Shown here: positions 36,492-45,659 of the stretch, piece after piece | How positions within the stretch are numbered: position 1 is the stretch's first letter | Layout: each line of letters opens with the position of its first letter | Origin: Aphanothece hegewaldii CCALA 016 | GTDB lineage: Bacteria; Cyanobacteriota; Cyanobacteriia; Cyanobacteriales; Microcystaceae | Direction: 5' to 3' | DNA: 64,000 bases | NCBI RefSeq assembly: GCF_003007785.1 | Contig: NZ_PXOH01000012.1 | Coordinates: 1 to 64,000, forward strand | Position numbers and translations under genes: made by a program | Notes under the pieces: model-generated | Databases searched by the model: none | What the model was told of the DNA's origin: nothing | Seen by the model: the letters and a program-made list of their open reading frames with translations, nothing else

Positions 36492-37442
36492 ATGAGTCTT
36501 ATTGTTTTTGGCAGTATTAATATGGATTTGGTGGCTCAAACGACTCGCTTACCCCGCAAAAGTGAGACAGTCTTGGGCAAAAACTTTTTTATCAAATCTG
36601 GTGGAAAAGGAGCCAATCAAGCCGTAGCAGCCGCTAAATTAGGGATAGAGACTTATATGATAGGGCGAGTAGGTGATGATGATTTTGGCATTACATTACT
36701 AAATAGCCTCAAAGAAGCGAATGTAAATACCGACAATGTGAGGGTAACACAAAATACTTGTTCTGGGGTGGCGATTATTGCAGTAGACGAGAATTCGGAT
36801 AATAATATTATTGTGATTCCTGGTGCTAATGGTTGTGTGGATGGAACTGATGTAGAACGGCTAAAACTTCTTTTACCGAAAGCCAGTGCTTTATTATTAC
36901 AGTTAGAAGTTCCCATAAAAACTATTATCAAAGCAGCCCTTGAAGCTAAAACAGCCGGAGTTAAAGTTATTTTAGATCCTGCACCCGCACCCGATACATT
37001 ACCCGATGAACTTTATTCCCTAGTCGATGTCATTACCCCCAACGAAACAGAAGCGAGTCGTCTAGTCGGTTTTGAGATTAATAATGAGGAAACGTACCTC
37101 AAAGCAGCCGAAATATTTCTTAACAAAAACATTAATACTGCAGTACTGAAATTAGGAGCAAAAGGGGTATTTTGTGCCACGAGAAGCGAACACTTTATAA
37201 TACCTGCTTTTAAGATCACTCCTGTAGATACAGTAGCCGCAGGAGATGCCTTTAATGGAGCGATGGCAGCCGCTATGGATAGGGGATTATCCTTACGAGA
37301 CGCGATGACATGGGGGGCAGCAGCAGGGGCATTAGCGGCAACTCAGCAAGGGGCGCAGTCATCTTTACCGAGTCGCGCTATTTTTGAGGATTTTTTGCGA
37401 TCAAATTCTGTTAGGATTGGTTTAGATGTAGACGAGCCATGA
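36492..37442 (+). CDS. rbsK: ribokinase
   Basis: The 316-residue PfkB-family kinase has the N-terminal signature GGKGANQAVAAAKLG, and the C-terminal DTVAAGDAFNGAMAAAM with catalytic Asp in GAGD-type context (AAGD). GSINMDLVAQTTRLPRKSET is typical of ribokinase. It phosphorylates ribose at O5, possibly from the neighbouring nucleoside hydrolase. Its 3' end overlaps the convergent Nudix gene by 32 bases. Confidence 0.92.
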   Translation: MSLIVFGSINMDLVAQTTRLPRKSETVLGKNFFIKSGGKGANQAVAAAKLGIETYMIGRVGDDDFGITLLNSLKEANVNTDNVRVTQNTCSGVAIIAVDENSDNNIIVIPGANGCVDGTDVERLKLLLPKASALLLQLEVPIKTIIKAALEAKTAGVKVILDPAPAPDTLPDELYSLVDVITPNETEASRLVGFEINNEETYLKAAEIFLNKNINTAVLKLGAKGVFCATRSEHFIIPAFKITPVDTVAAGDAFNGAMAAAMDRGLSLRDAMTWGAAAGALAATQQGAQSSLPSRAIFEDFLRSNSVRIGLDVDEP

Positions 37443-37959
37443 AATAACTTGCGATCGTTTTACCATCAATAGCCTCACCAGATAAGATCGCAGCTTCAAA
37501 CTCATCAAAACTCATTAAAACCACTTCCATATCTTCATCTGCATCTTGTGCGGGCGGTTGTTCTAATTTTTCGAGATCCTGCGCCAAAAAAGCATAAATA
37601 TATTCATCAGAATAACCCGGAGCGAGGGGAAATTTACCTAAATCATGCCAACGATGGGCGCGATATCCCGTTTCTTCTTCTATTTCTCGTTTAACCGTTG
37701 TTGCTGCATCTTCTCCGGGTTCAAGTGTACCGGCGGGAAATTCTAATAAACGTCCTTGAACACTAAAACGGTATTGTTTGACTAAGACTAATTTACCATC
37801 ATCAGTAATGGGAACAGCTAAAGCCCCCCCAGGATGACGCACACACTCCCATTCTCCTACTGTACCTTTGGGTAGACGGAGTTTGCTGACTTCAAAATTC
37901 AAGACACGCCCTCGGTAAAAGAGACGTTGTTGGATAAATTCGGGGGGTTCGTGTGACAT
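37411..37959 (-). CDS. Nudix hydrolase, ADP-ribose pyrophosphatase type
   Basis: The 182-residue protein contains the Nudix box as GTLEPGEDAATTVKREIEEE followed by TGY, matching GX5EX7REUXEEXGU. QYRFSVQGRLLEFPAG upstream is typical of the ADP-ribose subgroup. It would fit ribose-phosphate salvage with its neighbours. It lies eight bases after folK on the same strand. Confidence 0.92.
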   Translation of the reverse strand: MSHEPPEFIQQRLFYRGRVLNFEVSKLRLPKGTVGEWECVRHPGGALAVPITDDGKLVLVKQYRFSVQGRLLEFPAGTLEPGEDAATTVKREIEEETGYRAHRWHDLGKFPLAPGYSDEYIYAFLAQDLEKLEQPPAQDADEDMEVVLMSFDEFEAAILSGEAIDGKTIASYFMARLHLNQS

Positions 37960-37967
37960 AAACTAAA

Positions 37968-38480
37968 TTATGCAGGAGAATAGAGGTTCACTCCTGAACA
38001 GTCTACATCTTTTAGGAGTTCTGCGATCGCTTTTCCTCTTATAGGTTCGATCCAAGTTGGGGCAATTTCAGCTAAGGGAACTAATACAAATGCTCGCTCT
38101 GTGAGGCGTGGGTGAGGAATTTGTAAAGCTGGCGTTTCTATAATTAGGTTATCGTATAACAATAGATCAAGATCAAGCGTTCTGGGTCCCCATCGTTCTA
38201 ATCGTATCCTGCCGAATTTTTGTTCAATTTCGAGGAGTGTTTCTAATAACAGTTGAGGCGATAACTGAATTTCTAGGATAGCACAGCCATTAAGATAATC
38301 AGGTTGAGTCGGGCCAATAGGGGAGGTTTTATACCAGTGAGAACGCGACAATACATTTATTCCCAAAGTGTGATTAAGTGCTGTCAGTGCGCTTTCGAGA
38401 GTGTTATACGAGTCTCCTAAATTACTGCCTAACGCGATCGCTGCTTGTTTTACCTCTGTCGAAAGATATATATTCATCAC
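37968..38480 (-). CDS. folK: HPPK, folate biosynthesis kinase
   Basis: The 170-residue enzyme transfers pyrophosphate to 6-hydroxymethyl-dihydropterin. It has IALGSNLGDSYNTLESAL, SHWYKTSPIGPTQPDYLNG, GPRTLDLDLLLYD and IPHPRLTERAFVLVPLAEIA, complete for the family. It starts the folK-Nudix pair and is divergent from the BcsA-like gene. Confidence 0.94.
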   Translation of the reverse strand: MMNIYLSTEVKQAAIALGSNLGDSYNTLESALTALNHTLGINVLSRSHWYKTSPIGPTQPDYLNGCAILEIQLSPQLLLETLLEIEQKFGRIRLERWGPRTLDLDLLLYDNLIIETPALQIPHPRLTERAFVLVPLAEIAPTWIEPIRGKAIAELLKDVDCSGVNLYSPA

Positions 38481-38709
38481 TACACAAGAGCTAAACTTTC
38501 ATTGAAAACTTATAAAGAGAGCATTTCTAAACACTCTTTGATGTAATTAGTTTATATTCATTTACTCATGATTTTCTAAAAATACACACATATTTTGTTA
38601 AGAAGTATAAAATAAGCAATTAGATCCCTACCCTTATTGTTACTCCTTCCTCATATATCATTACAAACACCGCTAATCATAGAGAACACTAATTACGTTT
38701 CTTTTCATT

Positions 38710-40956
38710 ATGCAAAGCTTAAAACCGATTGCGAGGTTTATTCAAAAAAATCCTGTATTATCACCTTTAACCACCTTTTTTCCGATTCATTTAGCAACTC
38801 TAGTTTTTTTCGGAGTAATTGTCTTTTTTTTCGCCCTTTGTTTTGCGTGGTTAACAGGTGAAGTAACGGTTACAAATTTCTTTGCTAAGATTTCTCAGTT
38901 TCAAGAAAATCCGCCATTTTGGGTAACGGTTCCTTCTGTTTCCCATCCCTTTTATCTTTTTTTACCAACACTTATTTTAATTTATATTACCCAAATTATA
39001 CTAAAAGCGTCTCCACAACCTAAAACTTGGTCAAGAAATATTATTGTTTTTATTTTATTCTTTTTAAGCATTCGCTATTTTTGTTGGCGCATTTTAACGA
39101 CTTTAAATTTAGCGACTCCAATTAACGGAATTTTTAGTATAGGACTTTTATCTATAGAAATTATCGTTTTACTCGCGGGTTTTATTCAGCTTTATTTAAT
39201 GCTGAGAATTAAAGAGCGTCGTCAGGAAGCAGAACAATACAGCAAAGCCGTTAGAGAAGGAAATTATTTACCAACAGTTGATATTTTAATTCCCACTTAT
39301 AATGAACCAGAATTTATCTTAAAGCGAACAATTATCGGCTGTCAAGCGATTGAATATCCACACAAAAATATTTACTTACTAGATGACACAAAAAGACCAG
39401 AAATTAAAGAATTAGCAATAAAAATGGACTGCAATTATATCACTCGTCCCGATAATCGTTATGCAAAAGCTGGTAACTTAAATCATGCGATACCTCAAAC
39501 TAACGGTGAATTTATAGCAATTTTTGATGCTGATTTTATTCCGACTAAAAACTTTTTAGAGCGAACAATAGGTTATTTTAAGAAGGAAAAAATCGCACTG
39601 GTGCAAACGCCTCAGAGTTTTTATAATCCTGATCCAATATCGAGAAATTTAGGCTTAGAACAATGGTTTATTCCTGAAGAAGAACTATTTTACCGACACG
39701 TACAACTTTTAAAAGATGGGGTTAAAAGTGTTGTTTGTGCGGGAACTTCGTTTATTGTTAGACGGAGTGCATTAAGAGAAGTTGGCTACTTTACAACAGA
39801 ATCAATTAGTGAAGATTATTTTACAGGAATTAGATTATCAGCTAAAGGTTATGAACTGGTTTATCTCAATGAAAAATTAAGCGCGGGTTTAGCTGCTGAA
39901 AGTATTTCCACTCATATTTCACAACGATTACGATGGGGAAGAGGAACTTTACAAGCTTTTTTTATTAAGTCTAATCCTTTAACAATTCCTGGTTTAAATA
40001 TTCAGCAAAGACTCGGACATTTAGAAGGTTTGTTATCTTGGTTTTCGGTAATTACGCGACTTCTTTTCTTTTTAATGCCTATTTTATATGCTTTTACTAA
40101 TATTATTCCTGTTCAAGCGACTTATGTAGAAGCTGTTTATATTTTTCTTCCTTATTATCTTATTAATTTTAGTGTATATCATTGGCTAAATTATCGTTCT
40201 AGAACAATTGTTCTCTCTGACATTGCGGCTTTGATTTCTGGTATTCCAATTGTAATTACTATTTTTCAAGTAATGTTTAAACCTTTCCAAAAAGGGTTTA
40301 GAGTAACACCAAAAGGTATATCTCGTAATCGTTATATTTATAATTGCAAACTGGCTTTACCTTTAATAATATTATGGCTTGCTACAGCAATAAGCATTTG
40401 TATTTATCTAAAAAAAGTTAGCCAAGGATCTGTAAATTACCAGTTAGGTTTATTTTGGAGTATACAAAATTTATTTTCAATGACTGTCGCTTTATTTGCT
40501 TTACTTGATGCTCCTAAACCTGATCATTATGAATGGTTTTCTTTAAATTATTCTGTTGAATTGCAGCAAGGAAATAAGATTATTATGGGAATTACTCAAA
40601 ATATATCCGAAGCAGGAGCAGAAATTATTATTGATGAACTTCTCAACCTTCAAGAATCGATTTTAATCAATTTACTAGATGAAAAATTAAAGCTATTTGG
40701 AAAGATTACTCAGATAAACGCCTTTGAGAAAGGATTAAAAATTATTGTAGAATTTCAATCATTATCTAGAGTGCAAGAAAGAAAATTAATCGAACTTCTT
40801 TTCTGTCAACCTGAAAGATGGAAAGTTAAAGCAACACCAGGAGAGTTACAATCATTCTGGTTACTTTTGGGTAGTGTGGTGCGAATGTCAAAAATGTTAC
40901 TTTTTGCTCTTGTTCGCGCTAAACCTAACACTAAATTTATACACAGGATAAAATAA
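38710..40956 (+). CDS. cellulose synthase-like glycosyltransferase (BcsA type) with PilZ-like C-terminus
   Basis: The 748-residue membrane protein has about eight helices and a GT2 domain with DILIPTYNEP, LLDDTKRPE, the DxD FDADFIP, QTPQSFYNPDP, the SEDYFTGIRL catalytic base region and QRLRWGRG (QxxRW). A C-terminal region at about 610-690 resembles PilZ (ITQNISEAGAEIII) but without an obvious RxxxR, so c-di-GMP control is uncertain. It makes a beta-glucan-like polymer at the membrane. No bcsB is nearby. Confidence 0.9.
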   Translation: MQSLKPIARFIQKNPVLSPLTTFFPIHLATLVFFGVIVFFFALCFAWLTGEVTVTNFFAKISQFQENPPFWVTVPSVSHPFYLFLPTLILIYITQIILKASPQPKTWSRNIIVFILFFLSIRYFCWRILTTLNLATPINGIFSIGLLSIEIIVLLAGFIQLYLMLRIKERRQEAEQYSKAVREGNYLPTVDILIPTYNEPEFILKRTIIGCQAIEYPHKNIYLLDDTKRPEIKELAIKMDCNYITRPDNRYAKAGNLNHAIPQTNGEFIAIFDADFIPTKNFLERTIGYFKKEKIALVQTPQSFYNPDPISRNLGLEQWFIPEEELFYRHVQLLKDGVKSVVCAGTSFIVRRSALREVGYFTTESISEDYFTGIRLSAKGYELVYLNEKLSAGLAAESISTHISQRLRWGRGTLQAFFIKSNPLTIPGLNIQQRLGHLEGLLSWFSVITRLLFFLMPILYAFTNIIPVQATYVEAVYIFLPYYLINFSVYHWLNYRSRTIVLSDIAALISGIPIVITIFQVMFKPFQKGFRVTPKGISRNRYIYNCKLALPLIILWLATAISICIYLKKVSQGSVNYQLGLFWSIQNLFSMTVALFALLDAPKPDHYEWFSLNYSVELQQGNKIIMGITQNISEAGAEIIIDELLNLQESILINLLDEKLKLFGKITQINAFEKGLKIIVEFQSLSRVQERKLIELLFCQPERWKVKATPGELQSFWLLLGSVVRMSKMLLFALVRAKPNTKFIHRIK

Positions 40957-40991
40957 AACCAATATACAAAATAAATATATTCTCTAAAAAA

Positions 40992-41192
40992 ATGAATGCT
41001 GAATATGATCTAGAAGTAGATGTATTAAGAATTAATTGGAGTGAGTCTGAAATCGAAGAAAGCGATATTATAAGCCCTGGTGTTATCCTAGATTACGACG
41101 TGGAAAGTAATGTGATTGGAATTGAAATCTTAAACGCATCTAAAAAAATTAATAATTTTGTAGGGAAATCTAATTCTAAAATAAAAACTTAA
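40992..41192 (+). CDS. DUF2283-family small protein
   Basis: The 66-residue protein reads DVLRINWSES and GVILDYDVESNVIGIEILNA, the DUF2283 pattern. The function is unknown. It lies 35 bases after the BcsA-like gene and 30 before the DUF2993 gene and may be cotranscribed. Confidence 0.7.
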   Translation: MNAEYDLEVDVLRINWSESEIEESDIISPGVILDYDVESNVIGIEILNASKKINNFVGKSNSKIKT

Positions 41193-41222
41193 AGGAAATA
41201 TTTAATTAAAAAACTAAAAAAT

Positions 41223-42035
41223 ATGGAATGGTTAACCATTATTATCGCCAGTCTTCTTGGCATTCTCACACCCACAGGTCTAATTTTAGAAAAAGTCGCC
41301 GAAGATAACTTACGTCGTCAAGTCAAAGAAGTTGAACAATTATCGGTACGCATCGATAATGTTCCAAGTTATCAAGTGATTTCAGGCAAAGTTGAGCGAA
41401 TTCGGTTAGCCAGTCGCGGAGTCTATCCCATAACAGATTTACGGATTGATACCTTAGAATTAGAAAGCGATCGCCTTAACATAGATCTAAATAAATTGCA
41501 AGGAAAAGAAAATAATCAAATTGCGCGATCTATATTTCGTGAACCGGTACAAGCTGCTGTCAGAATTGTCATCAAAGAAGAGGATATCAATCGAGCATTG
41601 CAATCCCCAAAAATCAAAGCACAATTGCAGCAATTAGTCAAGCAACTTCTCCCCAATCGTTCGGATTTTTCCGTACCTTCATTAGAAATTTTAAACGCTA
41701 ACTTTGATCTCCAAGACAATAATCGATATCGTTTCCAAGCACAACTACAACAATCGAGTACAACAGATGCACCCGCCCAAACACTTGAGTTAGTATTAGA
41801 AGTGAGTCTTAATGTCATTCGAGGTAGACAAATTCAACTGTTACAGCCCTCTGGATCTCTAAATGGAAGAAAGTTATCAACACGTCTTTTAAATGGTTTT
41901 GCCGAGAGACTGAGTGAACAACTTGATTTACAGTCTTTGGAGAGAAACGGAATTACGGCTAGAGTTTTACAATTAAAGGGAGACAACAACCAGCTAGATT
42001 TTGCCGCGTTTGTTCGATTAGAACCACAAAAATAG
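41223..42035 (+). CDS. DUF2993/LmeA-like lipid-binding protein
   Basis: The 270-residue protein has an N-terminal hydrophobic segment (LTIIIASLLGILTPTGLILE) and then the DUF2993 pattern: EVEQLSVRIDNVPSYQVISG, KVERIRLASRGVYP, VRIVIKEEDINRALQSPKI. The family is thought to bind phospholipid at the cell envelope. It forms a group with the GerMN protein downstream. Confidence 0.82.
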   Translation: MEWLTIIIASLLGILTPTGLILEKVAEDNLRRQVKEVEQLSVRIDNVPSYQVISGKVERIRLASRGVYPITDLRIDTLELESDRLNIDLNKLQGKENNQIARSIFREPVQAAVRIVIKEEDINRALQSPKIKAQLQQLVKQLLPNRSDFSVPSLEILNANFDLQDNNRYRFQAQLQQSSTTDAPAQTLELVLEVSLNVIRGRQIQLLQPSGSLNGRKLSTRLLNGFAERLSEQLDLQSLERNGITARVLQLKGDNNQLDFAAFVRLEPQK

Positions 42036-42106
42036 GGAACAGTAGATACATTTAGACTGGTCAATAATTTAGGCGATTATAATCCATTTAATTTTAGGAG
42101 GCACAA

Positions 42107-42790
42107 ATGGAGGAGAGAGGCAATAAAAACCGTTTTCCTTTGGGATCTATTTTTGGCGTTGCTTTAGCTTTATTGGCAACGGGAGGCGGTTTGACATGGT
42201 TTGCTATTGAGCAGATGAAATCTTCTCAAGTTTCCCCAAAACCCACTGTATCGCCTTCACCCGAAAACGTTAACCCTCCTGTGAGTTCGACTCCAAAAGA
42301 GATCAATAAACCCATTCCAGCAAAACCCGAACCTAAAGCCGAAACAGAAACAGTTCAAGTGTACTGGATTGATGGGACTCAAGGAGAAGTTAAATTTAAT
42401 CCTATGCCCATTTCGGTACAAAAAACAGAGAATAAAAGTAAAACCATCAAACAAGCTTTCAGACTGCTTTTAGCGGGGCCAGTTGATAATACACATACGA
42501 CAACAATTCCTCAAGAAACAAAATTATTAAAACTAAAACAAGATAAAAAAGGGATTCATATTGATCTCTCGCAAGCATTTACCCAAGGAGGCGGTTCAGA
42601 TGTCATGATCGGACGACTCGCACAAGTTTTATACACGGCGACTAGCTTAGATCCTAATGCGAAAGTCTGGATTAATGTAGAAGGGGAACCTTTAGAGGTT
42701 TTGGGTGAGGGTGATGGATTAATGATAGATCAACCGATGACTCGTCAGAGTTTTAAAGAAAACTTCGATTTTAATGCCGAACCGCAATAA
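42107..42790 (+). CDS. membrane-anchored GerMN-domain protein
   Basis: The 227-residue protein has an uncleaved-looking N-terminal helix (FGVALALLATGGGLTWFA), a Pro/Ser/Lys-rich linker and a C-terminal GerMN domain (KTIKQAFRLLLAGP, GIHIDLSQAF, IGRLAQVLYTATSLDP, VWINVEGEPL). GerMN domains occur in envelope and sporulation proteins and may bind peptidoglycan or sugars. A strong AGGAGG site lies seven bases before ATG. Confidence 0.88.
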   Translation: MEERGNKNRFPLGSIFGVALALLATGGGLTWFAIEQMKSSQVSPKPTVSPSPENVNPPVSSTPKEINKPIPAKPEPKAETETVQVYWIDGTQGEVKFNPMPISVQKTENKSKTIKQAFRLLLAGPVDNTHTTTIPQETKLLKLKQDKKGIHIDLSQAFTQGGGSDVMIGRLAQVLYTATSLDPNAKVWINVEGEPLEVLGEGDGLMIDQPMTRQSFKENFDFNAEPQ

Positions 42791-42799
42791 CTACAATAA

Positions 42800-43231
42800 C
42801 TAGGGCTGATTTTCGGGTGGTGGAATAACTTCGAGTGGTATACTTCCGCTAGGCTCAGTCGCTTCGGGTGGTGGAATAACTTCGATCGCTTGACTTTTGG
42901 TTGGTTCAGTTAATGTTTTTTGTGCTGTATCTTTTTCCATTAGTTTTTCTTTTGCTTCTTCTGTCTCGCTAACAGCTTTAGGTTCTGATGTTGGTTCTTC
43001 GGGTTTGCTTGTCTTTACTCTTTCTACTGTTTTTGGAGAGGATACAGTTTCTTCTTTTTGGGGTTCTTTAACGGCCTCTTGGATGGGTTCAGGAGAAGGA
43101 TCAGTCGTTTTTTCTTGAATACCACATTCATTTGCTAAACCGAGAAAGCATCTCATTTCTTCCCTTGCTAGAGAGACAAATATTCCACTTACTGAAATTA
43201 GCAAAGCCATTACAGCTACCGCGTTTCTCAT
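42800..43231 (-). CDS. hypothetical exported Pro/Glu/Thr-rich protein
   Basis: The 143-residue protein has a signal-anchor (VAVMALLISVSGIFVSLA), two Cys (MRCFLGLANECG) and then a Pro/Glu/Lys/Thr-rich tail with the repeat EVIPPPE twice near the end. The corresponding DNA repeat GGTGGTGGAATAACTTCGA-type occurs at about 42815 and 42866. It converges with the GerMN gene. No function is recognised. Confidence 0.6.
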   Translation of the reverse strand: MRNAVAVMALLISVSGIFVSLAREEMRCFLGLANECGIQEKTTDPSPEPIQEAVKEPQKEETVSSPKTVERVKTSKPEEPTSEPKAVSETEEAKEKLMEKDTAQKTLTEPTKSQAIEVIPPPEATEPSGSIPLEVIPPPENQP

Positions 43232-43378
43232 GATTTAGTATAAACTCCAGTTAATCACTAACCTTTGTTTATTCTAAAGTGCTTTATCGTAATTTTCCCA
43301 AAAAATAATTTTTGTTTTGGTCAAAGGGATTAGTACAATGTAATCAGAGTTAGAAATCACGATCTACAACAAGGAAAT

Positions 43379-43795
43379 ATGTCGGCTAGAGATACATTTC
43401 ATGAACTTGTTAAAACGGCTCTTCAGAATGAGGGTTGGACAATTACTCATGACCCGTATCATATAGATTTAGGGTTTGTTGATTTTTATATAGATTTAGG
43501 AGCAGAACGGTTATTAGCTGCTACAAAGGATGATGAAAAAATCGCTGTAGAAATTAAAACGTTTCTTTCTTCTTCGACAATTTCAGCGTTTCATACAGCA
43601 ATAGGACAATTTATTAACTATCGCATTGCCCTTGATGATGTTGATCCCGAAAGATTACTTTATCTGGCAATTCCGTTAAATATCTATAAACGCTTTTTTC
43701 AAAATTCTTTTATCCAAACAGTAATTAAACGTAATCAAATACCACTTTTAGTTTACGATATCGAAAAACAGGAGATCGCACAATGGATAAAATAA
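43379..43795 (+). CDS. xisH: XisH-family protein
   Basis: The 138-residue protein matches XisH: FHELVKTALQNEGWTITHDP, IDLGAERLLAATKDDEKIAV, EIKTFLSSSTISAFHTAIGQ. XisH and XisI were named as controlling factors for fdxN-element excision in heterocyst formers. XisH has an endonuclease-like fold in related structures, and similar pairs are widespread where no such element exists. It overlaps xisI by 13 bases. Confidence 0.92.
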   Translation: MSARDTFHELVKTALQNEGWTITHDPYHIDLGFVDFYIDLGAERLLAATKDDEKIAVEIKTFLSSSTISAFHTAIGQFINYRIALDDVDPERLLYLAIPLNIYKRFFQNSFIQTVIKRNQIPLLVYDIEKQEIAQWIK

Positions 43796-44121
43796 ACTTA
43801 TACCGTCAACATATTCAAGAATTGCTGACTGAACGCGCAAAACGTCGATCGCCTAATGATCCTGTTACCAGCGAGACGGTTTTTGACACAGTAAATGAGC
43901 GATATTTATTAGTACACGTTGGTTGGAAAAATAACAATACTCGGATTTATGGTTGTATCATACACGTCGATCTTAAAGATGAAAAGATTTGGGTACAATA
44001 TGACGGAACAGAAGACGCGATCGCCGATCAATTAGTAGAAAGAGGAGTCCCCAAAAAAGATATCGTACTTGCTTATCACGCGCCTAATGTTCGACAATAT
44101 ACTGAGTTTGCCTTGGGTTAA
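43783..44121 (+). CDS. xisI: XisI-family protein
   Basis: The 112-residue protein matches XisI: YRQHIQELLTERAKR, ERYLLVHVGWKNNNTRIYGC, IWVQYDGTEDAIADQLVERG and VPKKDIVLAYHAP. It is translationally overlapped with xisH and likely forms a complex with it. No recombinase is adjacent. A hairpin terminator follows at 44125, which is one copy of a perfect 46-bp direct repeat. Confidence 0.92.
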   Translation: MDKINLYRQHIQELLTERAKRRSPNDPVTSETVFDTVNERYLLVHVGWKNNNTRIYGCIIHVDLKDEKIWVQYDGTEDAIADQLVERGVPKKDIVLAYHAPNVRQYTEFALG

Positions 44122-44124
44122 ACA

Positions 44125-44170
44125 AATAAAAAAGCCAGAGATATAAACTCTGACTTAGTAACTTTTTGAT
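44125..44170. terminator. hairpin terminator, left copy of a 46-bp direct repeat
   Basis: The segment has A-run, CAGAG-ATATAAA-CTCTG hairpin and T-run, so it can terminate from both sides. It follows xisI by three bases. The identical 46 bases recur at 45660-45705, flanking the methyltransferase gene. Confidence 0.8.
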
Positions 44171-44299
44171 TCATAAAATATGTATATCAGGTAGGCGTTT
44201 TAAGCTATCCTGCCCCTGATGTCAGCTTTGTGGTAGTCTGCCCTATACTAGATATAATTAAAAATTATAGGTTGACTGAGTAACAGGAAAAAACAAAAA

Positions 44300-45316
44300 A
44301 TGCTTAAGTTTATTGATTTATTTGCTGGTATAGGAGGCTTTAGAATTGCGTTTGAAAATTTAGGCTGTAAATGTGTTTTTTCATCAGAATGGAATAAATT
44401 TTCACAACAAACTTACGAAGCAAATTTTAATCATCGGCCATTCGGTGATATCACTTTAATTCCCACTTCGGAAATTCCCGATCATGATATATTAACGGCT
44501 GGTTTTCCTTGTCAACCTTTTAGTATAGCAGGAGTGACTAAACATAACGCTTTAGGAATTCGTCACGGTTTCGAGCATCCCACACAAGGAACTCTATTTT
44601 TTGAGATCGTTAAAATTATCAGGGAAAAAAGACCTAAAGCCTTTATCTTAGAAAATGTAAAAAACTTGCAGAGCCATGATAAAGGAAAAACATTTGAGGT
44701 AATTAAAAACGTTCTCTATTCAGATTTGAATTATCATATTCACTATCAAGTTATTGATGCTCGTTCCTTGGTTCCTCAGAATCGAAAAAGAATATTTATC
44801 GTAGGATTTGATCAATCCATTCAATTTAGCTTTCCACAATTGCCAGATGTTAAACTTAGAATTAAAGATATTTTAGAGAGTGAAGTCGATAGTAAATATA
44901 CCTTAAGCGATCATCTCTGGAATTACTTACAAAAATATGCGATTAAGCATAAGGAAAAAGGAAATGGTTTCGGTTATGGATTAGTCGATCTAGACGGTAT
45001 AGCCAGAACGCTAAGTGCTAGATATTATAAAGATGGAGCCGAAATTCTGATACCTCAAGTCGGCAAAAATCCACGTCGTCTAACACCCTCTGAATGTGCA
45101 AGATTGATGGGATTTCCTGAAACATTTATTATTCCTGTTTCTGATAATCAAGCTTATAGACAGTTTGGTAATGCGGTTGTTCCTCCCGTAGTTGAGGCGA
45201 TCGGTAAAGAAATGTTGAAAAGTCTGGCTCATCCTGTTCCTGAGCGAGATATACTTGCAGAGTCATCTCTAAAAACATTAGTTATCAATCAATTAGAGCT
45301 TGCTTTCGTTTTTTAA
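44300..45316 (+). CDS. C5-cytosine DNA methyltransferase, solitary
   Basis: The 338-residue enzyme has all core motifs in order: I DLFAGIGGF, IV GFPCQPFS (catalytic Cys), VI ENVKNL, VIII QNRKRIFIVGF, the target-recognition region at about 190-260, IX RRLTPSECARLMGFPE and X QFGNAVVPPVV. It methylates C5 of cytosine within an unknown site. No restriction endonuclease is recognisable nearby. The gene lies between two identical 46-bp repeats, which suggests a transferred segment. Confidence 0.93.
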   Translation: MLKFIDLFAGIGGFRIAFENLGCKCVFSSEWNKFSQQTYEANFNHRPFGDITLIPTSEIPDHDILTAGFPCQPFSIAGVTKHNALGIRHGFEHPTQGTLFFEIVKIIREKRPKAFILENVKNLQSHDKGKTFEVIKNVLYSDLNYHIHYQVIDARSLVPQNRKRIFIVGFDQSIQFSFPQLPDVKLRIKDILESEVDSKYTLSDHLWNYLQKYAIKHKEKGNGFGYGLVDLDGIARTLSARYYKDGAEILIPQVGKNPRRLTPSECARLMGFPETFIIPVSDNQAYRQFGNAVVPPVVEAIGKEMLKSLAHPVPERDILAESSLKTLVINQLELAFVF

Positions 45317-45356
45317 GCTTGAGTATTTATGAGTGATCTGACGGAAATTTATCATT

Positions 45357-45554
45357 TTGACTCTCACTCTTATTAACCTGATCGAAACGATCAAAAACGC
45401 TTATTATATGCCCCCAGTTATATCTAAAATAGATAAGATTTTAGAAAACAGAGAGCAAAAAATTTATGAAGATGCTTTTAATGAGCTTCATGACATTATT
45501 CAAAATTCAAAACAGGAAGTACAAAAATTAATTGAATATTATAGCATTTCTTAA
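45357..45554 (+). CDS. small hypothetical protein next to the methyltransferase
   Basis: The frame (TTG at 45357, or ATG at 45408) gives up to 65 mostly helical residues (LTLINLIETIKNAYYMPPVI, YEDAFNELHDIIQNSKQEVQ). A separate ATG frame at 45329 reads MSDLTEIYHFDSHSY before stopping, so the real start, or a frameshift, is unclear. It is inside the repeat-flanked segment. No homologue is recognised. Confidence 0.35.
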   Translation: MTLTLINLIETIKNAYYMPPVISKIDKILENREQKIYEDAFNELHDIIQNSKQEVQKLIEYYSIS

Positions 45555-45563
45555 ATTAAATTC

Positions 45564-45591
45564 TATAGGGTTTAGAGACCAAACCCCTACA
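45564..45591. repeat. short dispersed palindrome of the GTAGGGGTTTGG type
   Basis: TATAGGGTTTAGAGACC followed by AAACCCCTACA forms a hairpin. It is the reverse-oriented relative of the element at 32655 and 50853. It lies between the small hypothetical gene and the right 46-bp repeat. Confidence 0.6.
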
Positions 45592-45659
45592 AATCATCTG
45601 TATCTTATTTAATTGAAAAAGGCTAGATTAGCAAAAAGTTAATTAAAAAACTATCTAAT

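Noticed and set aside
44171..44299. Possible tRNA-like or riboswitch-like fold upstream of the methyltransferase
   Set aside because: ATCAGG/CCTGAT and nearby small stems exist, but no cloverleaf or known riboswitch core could be fitted.
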